From: Bacillota bacterium
GTDB taxonomy: Bacteria > Bacillota > Clostridia > Acetivibrionales > JAFADI01
Assembly: GCA_023424965.1 (NCBI GenBank)
Contig: JAFADI010000020.1
Location: 53,574 to 117,573 of the forward strand
Length of the DNA: 64,000 nucleotides
Reading direction: 5' to 3'
Shown here: one piece after another, positions 25,515-34,088 of the stretch
Layout: each line of letters begins with the position of its first letter
Numbering within the stretch: the first letter of the stretch is position 1
The notes under the pieces: model-generated
Told to the model about the DNA's origin: nothing
The model's input: the letters and a program-made list of their open reading frames with translations, nothing else
Databases searched by the model: none
Position numbers and translations under genes: made by a program

Positions 25515-26315
25515 ATGGGTGAAGTCATAGTAATTACCTCAGGCAAGGGCGGTGTCGGCAAAACCACCACGACGGCCAATATCGGTACCGGATTGTCTAT
25601 AATGGGTAAAAAAGTTGTTTTGATTGATACGGATATTGGCCTTAGAAATCTTGATGTGGTAATGGGACTTGAAAACAGGATCGTTTATGACCTGGTGGAT
25701 GTAGTTGAAGGCTCCTGCCGGATTAAACAGGCTCTCATAAAGGACAAGCGTTATGACGGTTTGTTCCTCCTTCCCGCCGCTCAGACCAGGGATAAATCGG
25801 CAGTGAGCCCTGAACAGATGATCAAGCTGTGCAATGAGCTGAAGGAAGAATTTGATTACATAATCATCGATTGTCCGGCGGGAATCGAGCAGGGATTTAA
25901 AAATGCCATTGCAGGGGCGAACAGAGCCATCGTCGTCACGACTCCCGAAGTTTCCGCCGTAAGAGACGCCGACAGGATCATCGGTTTGCTGGAGGCAAAT
26001 GAGCTTAGAAATCCCAAGCTTCTGATCAACAGGGTCAGGATTGATATGGTTAAACGCGGCGATATGATGAATATCGACGATATTATCGACATTCTTGCCA
26101 TCGACCTTATTGGAGTTATTCCCGACGATGAGAAAATCGTGGTTTCCACCAATAAAGGCGAGCCCGCCGTGACGGATGACAAATCCCTGGCAGGGCAGGC
26201 ATATAACAACGTGGTCAGAAGGATTCTGGGAGAAGATGTCCCCCTGCTGAATCTGGAAGCCGAAGAAGGCTTTGTGCTGAAACTTAAGAAGTTGTTCGGT
26301 TTAAAAACAACCTGA
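25515..26315 (+). CDS. minD: Septum site-determining ATPase MinD
   Basis: A 266-residue deviant-Walker ATPase that recruits MinC to the membrane. The P-loop GKGGVGKTTTTANIG is at residue 11, with the signature lysine. DTDIGLRNLDVVMGLEN and DYIIIDCPAGIEQGF (switch/Walker B) follow. The C-terminal amphipathic membrane-targeting helix (FVLKLKKLFGLK) is present. minE follows after 12 bases. Confidence 0.97.
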   Translation: MGEVIVITSGKGGVGKTTTTANIGTGLSIMGKKVVLIDTDIGLRNLDVVMGLENRIVYDLVDVVEGSCRIKQALIKDKRYDGLFLLPAAQTRDKSAVSPEQMIKLCNELKEEFDYIIIDCPAGIEQGFKNAIAGANRAIVVTTPEVSAVRDADRIIGLLEANELRNPKLLINRVRIDMVKRGDMMNIDDIIDILAIDLIGVIPDDEKIVVSTNKGEPAVTDDKSLAGQAYNNVVRRILGEDVPLLNLEAEEGFVLKLKKLFGLKTT

Positions 26316-26327
26316 AGGAGGTAACGT

Positions 26328-26612
26328 ATGCTGCTGGATTTATCAAAATTATTCGGAAAATCAAAGTCCTCTAAGGACGTTGCCAAAGAAAGACTGAAGC
26401 TGGTTCTTATCCATGACAGGGCAAATGTTTCTCCTGAATTTCTGGAAATGGTCAAGGGTGAAATCATCAAGGTAATAACCAATTACATGGATGTGGACGA
26501 GAGCGCCCTGGACATTCAGCTTACGAGGACAAAAAGTGAAGACGGCGAGAGGGTGGTACCTGCGCTGGTTGCCAACATACCTATAAGAAACGTTAAAAAA
26601 TCAGGAAAATAA
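26328..26612 (+). CDS. minE: Cell division topological specificity factor MinE
   Basis: A 94-residue protein that stimulates the MinD ATPase. The N-terminal basic membrane-binding and MinD-contact segment (LFGKSKSSKDVAKERLKLVL) and the topological specificity domain with EIIKVITNYMDVDE are visible. GGAGG precedes the start. Presence of MinE implies an oscillating Min system, common in Clostridia but absent from Bacillus subtilis. Confidence 0.95.
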   Translation: MLLDLSKLFGKSKSSKDVAKERLKLVLIHDRANVSPEFLEMVKGEIIKVITNYMDVDESALDIQLTRTKSEDGERVVPALVANIPIRNVKKSGK

Positions 26613-26617
26613 AATTT

Positions 26618-26650
26618 AGGGCTATGGATACCATAGCCCTTATTTTGAGC
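26618..26650. terminator. Bidirectional terminator between minE and the UPF0180 gene
   Basis: AGGGCTATGG (26618-26627) and CCATAGCCCT (26631-26640) form a perfect 10-bp stem with loop ATA, followed by TATTTTG. Confidence 0.8.
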
Positions 26651-26665
26651 CTTTTTATTCCCACC

Positions 26666-26929
26666 TTACTCCAGTCTCATCTGAAGCTCATGATAAACCT
26701 GCTCGGGCGTCAGCCCCTGGGCATTGATAACCACTGCCTTGGTGCTGGTGTCGCTGATTCCCATGAGATTGGAGTTCATGCCTGTGACAATATATGCGTC
26801 GTACTTGCCGTGAATGTTTGAACTGTCGCCATAGGTGCTCATGCTGTCTACCTGGTAGCCTTTTTCCGAAAGGTATTCTTTTATCGGGGTAAGTGCAGGT
26901 TCAATCGCCAATTTGTGCTTCATTTTCAT
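26666..26929 (-). CDS. UPF0180 (YkuS) family protein
   Basis: An 87-residue protein of the YkuS/UPF0180 family, whose conserved core reads YIVTGMNSNLMGISDTSTKA then VINAQGLTPEQVYHEL. The function is unknown; the fold resembles phosphotransferase IIB-type domains in related families. GGGGAG lies upstream of the ATG. It interrupts the otherwise common min-spoIVF gene order and is read against it. Confidence 0.88.
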   Translation of the reverse strand: MKMKHKLAIEPALTPIKEYLSEKGYQVDSMSTYGDSSNIHGKYDAYIVTGMNSNLMGISDTSTKAVVINAQGLTPEQVYHELQMRLE

Positions 26930-27180
26930 CTCCCCTTTCGTTTTCTACACCTATATTATTTGTACGCCGGCTTCAATCTATTCTACTGGGTTTAATACGA
27001 CTTTTTCTCCAAAAATTTGAATCGATAAAAATTCCAAATCTATTTGCGGCAAATCTTCTGCAAAGTAATAAATCCACGCATCCATAAATATAATTTACTA
27101 AAGAACTGAAGTTTAGATGAAGCAGCGATAACTTGAGATAATGCCCTGGTGCATTGAATAGGAACAAAGGATGTGTTTTT

Positions 27181-28137
27181 ATGGATGATGCGGTTTTAAG
27201 GCCCAGGTACCCCCGGAGCCGGACATACAGAAGAAGGAGAAAAAATACCCGGGAGGCGCTGACCTTCAAACAGAAATTCGCCTTGCAGGTCATCATTTGC
27301 ATTGCCGTTCTGGGAGTCATCGTCGGTGCGAAAAATATAGATTCGCCCATTACCAATTTTGTTACTTCAGCGGTCAAAGACACTGTCTCCCAGGACATAG
27401 AATTGAAAGCCTTCTATGACAAGCTGGACGGAACCATCAAGGAAATCACGGGTAACCGCCGGGATAACAGCATTGACCAGTCGGATTTTGAAGAGGAGGC
27501 TGTTCCCGCAAGTGCACAGCCGGATACGGTTTTGCCCGGGGATTCCGGCGGGACAGGGCTTCAGGAGGAAGTGCTGAGTGGTGAGAGCACCGATAGCCAG
27601 GTGAAGGAAGGGGATACCGAAAGCAGTGCGAAAAAAGAGGTCACTGAGCCGAAGGACACCGTAAAGGATAACGTACAAAGCCAGAAAACCTCCAGGTCGG
27701 GAGAAGAAGCGGGGAGCGTTAAGAATCCGGCGCCCGGCGTAAAGCTGCTGGTGCCTGTGGCAGGTTTTCTCGGTTCGCCCTATGGAGAAAGGATGCACCC
27801 CCTGGAAAAGGTGATGAAATTCCACCGGGGAATCGATATCGAGGCAAACAACGGTGATTCCATAAAAGCAGCTCTGGCCGGCGAAGTAATCGAGTCGGGC
27901 ACGGAAAAAACCTTTGGGAACTATTTGAAGCTCAAGCATTCAGACGGTCTGGAAACCGTCTATGCACACTGTTCCGTGCTGCTTTCAAAAAAAGGCCAGA
28001 AGGTGAAACAGGGAGAAGTAATTGCCAGGGTTGGAAGTACAGGGGCGGCGGTAGGCTCCCATCTTCACTTTGAAGTCTGGAAGGATGGAAAAACCGTAGA
28101 CCCGCTGGCTTATATAAAGGTTCCTACCAAAAAGTAG
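27181..28137 (+). CDS. spoIVFA: SpoIVFA-like M23 (LytM) domain membrane protein
   Basis: A 318-residue protein with a basic N-terminus, one membrane helix (about 32-50), a long low-complexity acidic/Ser/Thr linker and a C-terminal M23 domain (about 200-310). In Bacillus SpoIVFA holds the SpoIVFB protease inactive in the mother-cell membrane around the forespore until engulfment signals arrive. Here the M23 metal ligands look intact: His and Asp in FHRGIDIE and HLHFEVW, so the domain could bind zinc. The ATG at 27181 has AGGA nine bases upstream. Position directly before spoIVFB supports the assignment. Confidence 0.85.
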   Translation: MDDAVLRPRYPRSRTYRRRRKNTREALTFKQKFALQVIICIAVLGVIVGAKNIDSPITNFVTSAVKDTVSQDIELKAFYDKLDGTIKEITGNRRDNSIDQSDFEEEAVPASAQPDTVLPGDSGGTGLQEEVLSGESTDSQVKEGDTESSAKKEVTEPKDTVKDNVQSQKTSRSGEEAGSVKNPAPGVKLLVPVAGFLGSPYGERMHPLEKVMKFHRGIDIEANNGDSIKAALAGEVIESGTEKTFGNYLKLKHSDGLETVYAHCSVLLSKKGQKVKQGEVIARVGSTGAAVGSHLHFEVWKDGKTVDPLAYIKVPTKK

Positions 28138-28164
28138 ATTATTTTTAAAAGGGAGGACCGCTAA

Positions 28165-29076
28165 ATAGTTAAAGAGAAAAGAAGAATCAAACTGGAAATA
28201 AATCCACTCTTCTTTATCATAATTGCCGCTGTATATTTTACAGGATATATAACGGAGTATTTAACGGTAAGCCTATCCATGCTGGTGCATGAACTGGGGC
28301 ATGTTGCCGTTGCGGCTGTGTTGGGGAGGGCCGTATGTACCATCAGGCTGCTGCCTGTGGGCTTCAACGCCGAAATAGCGGAAAATGACCTGAAAGGCTT
28401 TAACAATATCCTTGTATACCTGGGAGGACCGGCCGTGAATCTGTCCCTTGCCGCCTCCGGACATTTAATAAGCGCATATTATTTGAACAACTCAAATAAT
28501 ATGACTTTTTTCATCTATGCAAACATATACCTTGCATTATTCAATCTTTTGCCCGTGCTGCCCCTGGACGGAGGAGTCATCCTCAGAGAAATCATCGCAG
28601 GACGGGCCGGTATTTTTTCAGCAAGCAGGCATATCAAAAATATAGGCAATATTCTGGCAGCAGGAATGATACTGCTGGGAACTTTGCAATTCATGGGGAA
28701 TAAGTGGAATTTCAGCATGATTCTTATCGGGATGTATGTTTTTTTTTCATCCGGCAAGGGAGAAACGGAGGCTGCAATAATGAATGTAAAAAGCATCATT
28801 TACAGGAGGGCAAGGCTGTTAAAAAAAGGTATCTACCAGGTAAGACACCTGGTGGCAATCAAAACCATGCATATGAGTGAAATATTAAAAAATCTGGATT
28901 TCGACAGATTCCACATTGTTTATGTGCTGGACGAAAGCCTGAATGTAATCAAGGTGCTGACGGAACAGCAAATCATCGACGGTATGCTCAAATACAATTC
29001 GGAGTTGACCTTCGAGGAATTCATAAATAAAGAAAGCGTTTCCGAAGACCCTCCGGAACAGCAAACAAAGCCCTGA
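28165..29076 (+). CDS. spoIVFB: Sporulation intramembrane metalloprotease SpoIVFB, apparent ATA start
   Basis: A site-2-type (M50) protease that cleaves pro-sigma-K in the mother cell. The catalytic HELGH (His42 to His46 counted from 28165) lies in a membrane helix, and the third ligand is in NLLPVLPLDGG (Asp135). A CBS-like domain fills the C-terminus (about 240-290). The first ATG/GTG/TTG in frame is at 28279, only three codons before HELGH, which would delete the first membrane helix. The frame upstream encodes INPLFFIIIAAVYFTGYI, matching the family N-terminus. A TAA stop at 28162 limits it. GGGAGG (28151-28156) is ideally spaced, eight bases, for the ATA codon at 28165. Confidence 0.88.
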   Translation: MVKEKRRIKLEINPLFFIIIAAVYFTGYITEYLTVSLSMLVHELGHVAVAAVLGRAVCTIRLLPVGFNAEIAENDLKGFNNILVYLGGPAVNLSLAASGHLISAYYLNNSNNMTFFIYANIYLALFNLLPVLPLDGGVILREIIAGRAGIFSASRHIKNIGNILAAGMILLGTLQFMGNKWNFSMILIGMYVFFSSGKGETEAAIMNVKSIIYRRARLLKKGIYQVRHLVAIKTMHMSEILKNLDFDRFHIVYVLDESLNVIKVLTEQQIIDGMLKYNSELTFEEFINKESVSEDPPEQQTKP

Positions 29077-29094
29077 ATTTCCCTGCAAAAATAA

Positions 29095-29126
29095 CCATAT
29101 CAAAAAGGTAAAAAATACATTATAAT
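29095..29126 (+). promoter_or_regulatory. Possible forespore (sigma-G type) promoter of pdaA
   Basis: CCATA (29095-29099), 18 bases, then CATTATA (29118-29124). The -10 matches the sigma-G pattern CATnnTA and the -35 matches GHATR in four of five positions. PdaA is a forespore gene in Bacillus. A plain TATAAT is also present here, so this is tentative. Confidence 0.35.
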
Positions 29127-29171
29127 AGGAGCAGACATAATTCGACGTTTATATACAAAGGATGATAAATT

Positions 29172-30158
29172 GTGAGATCAAAATTGCTTTTACCTTTATT
29201 GATAGGGGCTCTTCTAACCGCCTGCACACCTCAGGCCGCAAAGGTCAGTACCACACCCGTTGTACCCCAGGAGGGGCAGCAATCAAGTGCCGGTATTCCC
29301 GGTGAAACAAAAAAACCTCCGGAAGAAAAACCCAGGGAAGAAAAATCCCAGGAGCCGGAAGAAAAAAACACCCCCAGTGAAGCCACTGCACCGGAACCCC
29401 AGGTGAATATTCCCGTTCAGCCCCAGCCCCCGGCTGCCGTGGGAGAAAAGCTCGATTTTGAAGCCCTGCAGGGCCTGGACAATACAAAGTACGCCTGGTG
29501 GCTTACGCTGAACAACAGGCATGAAACGCCCGGAATACCGGATGTTGCCAAAAAGCTTATAGAGAAGCAGGATGGAATCTATATCGGAGATACTTCAAAA
29601 AAGACGGTTTACCTGACTTTTGACGAGGGCTATGAGAATGGCTACACGCCGAAGATCCTTGATACCTTGAAGGCCAATGACGTCAAGGCCCTGTTTTTTG
29701 TCACGGGGCCCTATGTAAAGCAGCAGGGCGACCTGATACAAAGAATGCTTGACGAGGGGCATCTGGTGGGCAACCACACCATAAACCACCCCAGCCTTCC
29801 GAAACTTGAGGCAAAAGCCCTGGAAAATGAGTTGTACGGTCTTGAAAAACAGTTCGCTGAAAAGTTCAACAAGGGTTTCCGGTATATGAGGCCGCCCATG
29901 GGCGAGTACAGTGAAAGAGTTCTTGCCGCGGCAAAACAGCTGGGCTATAAGACTGTTTTCTGGAGCTTTGCCTACAGGGATTTTGAGACAAACAACCAGA
30001 AGGGCGCGGATTATGCTTATAAAATGGTGATGAGCAACCTCCACAACGGGGCGGTAATTCTCCTGCACGCCGTATCCAAAGACAATGCGGAGGCTCTGGA
30101 CAGGATAATAAAGGATATCAGGGCTCAGGGCTATACCATAAGCCCCTTTGACTTATAG
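29172..30158 (+). CDS. pdaA: PdaA-type polysaccharide deacetylase lipoprotein
   Basis: A 328-residue exported protein with a lipoprotein signal (lipobox LTAC, Cys18) and a Pro/Glu-rich linker (20-95). The NodB-type deacetylase domain (about 130-325) has the PdaA-specific TFDEGYENGYTPKIL (catalytic Asp and metal Asp positions), the metal motif HTINHPS, RPPMGEYS and LLHAVSKDNA. PdaA removes N-acetyl groups from N-acetylmuramic acid so that spore cortex delta-lactam can form. GTG start with AAAGGATG upstream. Its stop codon overlaps the convergent metF by six bases. Confidence 0.88.
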   Translation: MRSKLLLPLLIGALLTACTPQAAKVSTTPVVPQEGQQSSAGIPGETKKPPEEKPREEKSQEPEEKNTPSEATAPEPQVNIPVQPQPPAAVGEKLDFEALQGLDNTKYAWWLTLNNRHETPGIPDVAKKLIEKQDGIYIGDTSKKTVYLTFDEGYENGYTPKILDTLKANDVKALFFVTGPYVKQQGDLIQRMLDEGHLVGNHTINHPSLPKLEAKALENELYGLEKQFAEKFNKGFRYMRPPMGEYSERVLAAAKQLGYKTVFWSFAYRDFETNNQKGADYAYKMVMSNLHNGAVILLHAVSKDNAEALDRIIKDIRAQGYTISPFDL

Positions 30159-31019
30159 TACTCCAGCCTGTTTCAATATTTCTCCGGTAGACTTGGGCCT
30201 GTTCATGGTGTAAAGATGGATGCCGTCGGCTCCGTTGTCGATCAAATCGCGTATTTGCCTTCCGGCATACTCGATTCCTGCCTTTATAAGATCCTCCGGA
30301 TTGCTGCTGTATTTATCCATCATGAGCACCAGCTTGGCAGGAATGGAGCAGCCGCTTTTAGCGGTGATGGATTTAATCTGGTCCGCCTTGAAAATGGGCA
30401 TGATACCTGCCATTACCGGGCACTTTATGCCCAGGGCCATGGATTTGTCGATAAAATCATAGAAAAGCCTGTTGTCAAAAAAAAGCTGAGTCACAAGAAA
30501 GTCCACTCCCGCATCCACCTTTTCCTTCAGGTGCAGCATATCTTCCTTCAGCCTTTTACTGTCCACATGCCCTTCAACATATGCGGCGGCCGAAATGCAG
30601 AATTTATCCCTGGCTTTTATGTGCCCTACCAGCTCACTGGCATAGGCATAGACATTTTTGCTGAAGTCGAAGTCCGGCTGGTTCACGGGAGGATCTCCCC
30701 TTAATGCCAGGATGTTCTCAAGATTGCAGGTGTGCATGGTGTCCAGCATGGAATCGATCTCTTCCCTGGAATGTCCTATGCAGGTGAAGTGGGCCAGAGT
30801 ATCGATGCCGAATTCATTTTTCAGCTTGGATGCGATTTCAATGGTTCTGCCCTTCTGGCTTCCGCCGGCCCCGTAGGTTACACTGACAAAATCGGGCCTT
30901 AGTGCCTTGAACTGCTCCAATTTATCAAAAAGGGTTTCCAGGGGCGTATCCATTTTTGGAGGAAATATTTCAAAAGATATAACGGGTTTTTTTGATTTCA
31001 AAAGGTCGATAATTTTCAT
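30153..31019 (-). CDS. metF: Methylenetetrahydrofolate reductase
   Basis: A 288-residue TIM-barrel flavoprotein that reduces 5,10-methylenetetrahydrofolate to 5-methyltetrahydrofolate for methionine synthesis or one-carbon flow. Motifs: PVISFEIFPPK (with the catalytic Glu), VTYGAGGS, THFTCIGHSREEID, ALRGDPP and TQLFFDN. GGGAGG lies 11 bases before the ATG. No methionine or Wood-Ljungdahl genes are adjacent. It is convergent with pdaA; both coding regions share six bases. Confidence 0.95.
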   Translation of the reverse strand: MKIIDLLKSKKPVISFEIFPPKMDTPLETLFDKLEQFKALRPDFVSVTYGAGGSQKGRTIEIASKLKNEFGIDTLAHFTCIGHSREEIDSMLDTMHTCNLENILALRGDPPVNQPDFDFSKNVYAYASELVGHIKARDKFCISAAAYVEGHVDSKRLKEDMLHLKEKVDAGVDFLVTQLFFDNRLFYDFIDKSMALGIKCPVMAGIMPIFKADQIKSITAKSGCSIPAKLVLMMDKYSSNPEDLIKAGIEYAGRQIRDLIDNGADGIHLYTMNRPKSTGEILKQAGVL

Positions 31020-31056
31020 GGTAAACCATGCCTCCCTGACAGAACTGATATTAATT

Positions 31057-31084
31057 ATTATAGCATGAAATCAATTACTGTCAA
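31057..31084 (-). promoter_or_regulatory. Consensus sigma-A promoter of metF
   Basis: On the - strand, a perfect TTGACA (31084-31079) and a perfect TATAAT (31062-31057) are separated by 16 bases. The leader is only about 30 bases, leaving no room for a SAM riboswitch or T-box. Confidence 0.8.
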
Positions 31085-31221
31085 ATATATTTATATTATA
31101 TTTAAGTTCAATTAAATTCATTTATATTTGGACAATATCCTCCGGAACAAACTGCGGTCTGGAATAATGTTCCTTTACATACGCAATTGCCCGCTATATA
31201 ATGTACTGGAAGGTGATGATA

Positions 31222-31617
31222 TTGTATACATATTATTTGAAAACTCCCTCAAGAACATCAATGATTGATATCACTTCAAAAATTCAGGAATTTGTTTCAA
31301 AAAGCGGCATTAAGTCCGGCATTTGCACTATTTTCATACCCCATACGACGGCGGGCATAACAATTAATGAGAATGCTGATCCGGATGTAGTTTCGGACAT
31401 TCTCAAGCAGGTGAATAGAACAATTCCTTTTGAAGCGGATTATGCGCATACAGAGGGGAATTCCGCGGCTCATATTAAAGCCAGCCTTTTCGGTTTTTCC
31501 CAGCAGGTAATTATCAATGAAGGCCGGCTTGTGCTGGGTACCTGGCAGGGAATCTACTTCTGCGAATTTGACGGGCCCCGCAGCAGGCAGGTCATTGTCA
31601 AAATCATTGAAGGGTGA
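31222..31617 (+). CDS. YjbQ family (UPF0047) protein
   Basis: A 131-residue protein of the secondary thiamine-phosphate synthase enzyme (YjbQ) family. Conserved core: GICTIFIPHTTAGITINENA, AHTEGNSAAHIKASLFG and LGTWQGIYFCEFDGPR, with the His/Glu/Cys residues typical of the family. Activity on thiamine phosphate has been reported for YjbQ homologues, but the main role is unclear. I prefer the TTG at 31222 because GGAAGG lies eight bases upstream; an ATG at 31201 has no binding site. Confidence 0.88.
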   Translation: MYTYYLKTPSRTSMIDITSKIQEFVSKSGIKSGICTIFIPHTTAGITINENADPDVVSDILKQVNRTIPFEADYAHTEGNSAAHIKASLFGFSQQVIINEGRLVLGTWQGIYFCEFDGPRSRQVIVKIIEG

Positions 31618-31635
31618 GGGACACAGGAGGTTAAT

Positions 31636-32256
31636 TTGGAGACTTTCAAAGCAGGAGACATCATTTCGGTCCGTCACTATTCCGGAATAAGTCCGTTCAA
31701 AAGCATTATCCTTGAAGCAAATGAAAATAGCGTTCTGGTCAAGCTGACAAAAGAATTTGCAATTATGAATTTCCTTGAAGGGGACCCTGTGGTCTTTGGT
31801 ACGGAAAAAGGCGACAGGGTGATTATCGTGGGCTGCAATATTGGGGAGATAAGACCCAAGGAAGACATTATCGAGCTGAAGATCGACAAAGTGGAGGAAG
31901 ACGCACAGAAGCGCCAGTGGGAGAGGTTTCCGGTATCGCTTTTTGCGGACGTGAGGTCGAGGGATTCCCGGAAAAAGCAGGTGGCAACCATCAAGGACAT
32001 CAGCCACTATGGAATGCTGATTTATTCCAAGGCAGATTATCCTGTAAATGAACAGGTGGAAGTGGACATTTACATGGATAAGAGCATGGTTTTCCTGAAA
32101 GCCAATATTGCCAGGAAGGCAGAGCGGAAACACTACTTTGAATACGGCGTGGGAATACTGTATGAAGACAGCAGTTCCCTCAATTTTATGAAGGAATATA
32201 TCAAAAGGCTCATGCAGGAGCAGGAAGAGGCAATCAGGAAACTGAAAAACAAATAA
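31636..32256 (+). CDS. PilZ domain c-di-GMP-binding protein (YcgR-like)
   Basis: A 206-residue cytoplasmic protein. An N-terminal beta domain of YcgR-N/DUF5634-like layout (about 1-90) precedes a PilZ domain (about 95-195). Both c-di-GMP motifs are visible: RxxxR as RQWER and DxSxxG as DISHYG. YcgR-type proteins act as flagellar brakes or exopolysaccharide effectors. TTG start with AGGAGG. It follows yjbQ by 18 bases. An HD-GYP phosphodiesterase at the window's end indicates c-di-GMP signalling in this organism. Confidence 0.87.
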   Translation: METFKAGDIISVRHYSGISPFKSIILEANENSVLVKLTKEFAIMNFLEGDPVVFGTEKGDRVIIVGCNIGEIRPKEDIIELKIDKVEEDAQKRQWERFPVSLFADVRSRDSRKKQVATIKDISHYGMLIYSKADYPVNEQVEVDIYMDKSMVFLKANIARKAERKHYFEYGVGILYEDSSSLNFMKEYIKRLMQEQEEAIRKLKNK

Positions 32257-32271
32257 ATTTATTATAAAGGA

Positions 32272-33882
32272 ATGCAGGCGACAGTGAAATCAAACAAAGG
32301 CTATATATTTTCTTCCCTGGCATTGCAGGTGATCGTCCTTCCCCTGGTCCTGACGGCAGGCGTGGTGGGATTGTCCGGTGCCGGGGCTTTCAACGCCCTT
32401 TACAATTCAACCCTTGGAAAAGATGCGGTTAAATTGGTTTATATTTTGGTTGCTTTCTTTTTGGCATTGCTTGCCGGTGGAATGATCGGGTTTATTTTCT
32501 CCAGACTTTCGAGTGCGAAACCCGAGTCTGCAAAAGCCAGATATCTGCCTATGCTGATTCCCGTCGCTTTTGCCCTTTTCCTCGCGGTTCTCGCATCTCT
32601 CCTTTCAAAGGGCAATTACAATTCCGGCTGGTGGGGACTGTACTTTTTCAAGAATCCTTTTTTATTGATATTTGATATAATACTTGCCTTATCCGGGTTG
32701 TCCTATGTCATACCTGTCGCTGAAATAGCCGGATATTCGGGCTTTGTGGCAGGAGCCCTCCTTCACGAAAGAGCGGACCGGAGTTCAATAAAAAACAGGC
32801 CGGCCCGTAACCTAAGGATAGGCTTTGCAGCCCTGCTTATTGTTTTCGCAGCCTTTATGGCGATGGATTCCAGGGAAATCATCAACAACGGATTGGTTGA
32901 GCTGCAATACGGGAAGTCCACCCTTGGCAAGGAGCTGACGGAGTTCGACCTGATGGAGGTGGCTCCCTTCAAAGACAACAACGGCATTGCACAGCTTGAT
33001 CAAAAGGCGTCACTGCAGTTCACAGACGTTGACGAAATGCCCCGGCTCGATGGTGCGACAGCGGTATATCCCGTCTATTCCGCCTTCGTTCAGGCTGTCT
33101 ACAAAGGGCTTGGCGACTATTACCGGGCCAACAGGAACAACAACGACAAGGAAATGTTTACGGCCTTCGTTGCCAGTACCAGCTTTCCTCTCAATATCGT
33201 CAAATGCTCAAAAACCTCCGAAGCCTATGAAAACCTGATAAATGACAAAACGGACATTATTTTTGCCGCCGAACCCTCCGGCGCGCAAAGGGAGAAGATA
33301 AAGGCCAGAGGGGACGAGTTTGTCCTTACACCCATCGGAAGCGAAGCCTTTGTATTTTTCACAAACAGGAGAAATCCCGTGGATAATCTCACGGTGAAGC
33401 AGATACAGGACATTTATTCCGGAGGGATAACAAACTGGAAAGCGGTGGGGGGAGAAAACAAAAGCATCCTACCCTACCAGCGTCCCGAAGATTCGGGAAG
33501 CCAGACCATCATGCAGAACAGGGTAATGAAGGACATCCCGATGTGCAAGCCCACGAAGGAAACCTATGCGGGAGGCATGGGGGAAGTAATCAGCCAGGTG
33601 GCGGGCTACCGGAATGCAAAGAATGCCATCGGCTATTCCTTCATGTATTATTCCTCCGCCATGATAAAAAATAATCAAATAAAATATATATCCATCGACG
33701 GCGTCAAACCCACCGCCGATACGGTCCGAAGCGGAGAATATCCCTTTACCGTACCGGTTTATGCCGTGACTTTAAAATCCAACGCCGATAAGAATGTGGC
33801 AAGGCTCATTGACTGGATACTTTCCGCCGAGGGGCAGAGCCTGGTTGAAAAGACCGGTTACGTGCCGGCCCGGCGAAATTGA
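32272..33882 (+). CDS. PstS-like substrate-binding domain fused to an N-terminal membrane domain
   Basis: A 536-residue protein. Residues about 15-205 hold five or six hydrophobic helices with no transporter signature I recognise. Residues about 260-535 are a PBP-like domain of the phosphate-binding type: TAVYPVYSAF, LTVKQIQDIYSGGITNWKAV, EDSGSQTIM and a C-terminal VARLIDWILSAEGQSLVEKTGYVP. The anion-binding serines of the start motif (TGSS in PstS) are not evident. No pstCAB genes are nearby, so it may be a sensor or anchored binding protein. ATG at 32272 almost abuts AAAGG; GTG at 32284 is an alternative start. Confidence 0.75.
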   Translation: MQATVKSNKGYIFSSLALQVIVLPLVLTAGVVGLSGAGAFNALYNSTLGKDAVKLVYILVAFFLALLAGGMIGFIFSRLSSAKPESAKARYLPMLIPVAFALFLAVLASLLSKGNYNSGWWGLYFFKNPFLLIFDIILALSGLSYVIPVAEIAGYSGFVAGALLHERADRSSIKNRPARNLRIGFAALLIVFAAFMAMDSREIINNGLVELQYGKSTLGKELTEFDLMEVAPFKDNNGIAQLDQKASLQFTDVDEMPRLDGATAVYPVYSAFVQAVYKGLGDYYRANRNNNDKEMFTAFVASTSFPLNIVKCSKTSEAYENLINDKTDIIFAAEPSGAQREKIKARGDEFVLTPIGSEAFVFFTNRRNPVDNLTVKQIQDIYSGGITNWKAVGGENKSILPYQRPEDSGSQTIMQNRVMKDIPMCKPTKETYAGGMGEVISQVAGYRNAKNAIGYSFMYYSSAMIKNNQIKYISIDGVKPTADTVRSGEYPFTVPVYAVTLKSNADKNVARLIDWILSAEGQSLVEKTGYVPARRN

Positions 33883-34001
33883 AGGGGAGGGAACCGCCCT
33901 TCTTGCTGGCTCGTCTATTGTGGGGTATATCATTCATCGTTTCCTAAAAAAGAATTTCCTAAGAAAGAAATAAAAATTATATTTCCATATCTAAAACGTC
34001 C

Positions 34002-34058
34002 TTGACAAAAACCATTCTACGTTCTATAGTTAATTATATAAGTAATTAACCAATTAAC
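34002..34058 (+). promoter_or_regulatory. Promoter and operator of the YtrA-type ABC operon
   Basis: TTGACA (34002-34007), 17 bases, TATAGT (34025-34030). Overlapping the -10 end and the start site is a perfect inverted repeat GTTAATTA-TATAAG-TAATTAAC (34029-34050), followed by a further half-site AATTAAC (34052-34058). Placement over the transcription start fits repression by the GntR/YtrA protein encoded next. Confidence 0.75.
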
Positions 34059-34088
34059 CAAGGAACAACAAATAAAGGGGTGACAGGC

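Noticed and set aside
28279..29076. spoIVFB starting at the ATG at 28279
   Set aside because: This would start three codons before the catalytic HELGH and remove the first membrane helix; no binding site precedes it.
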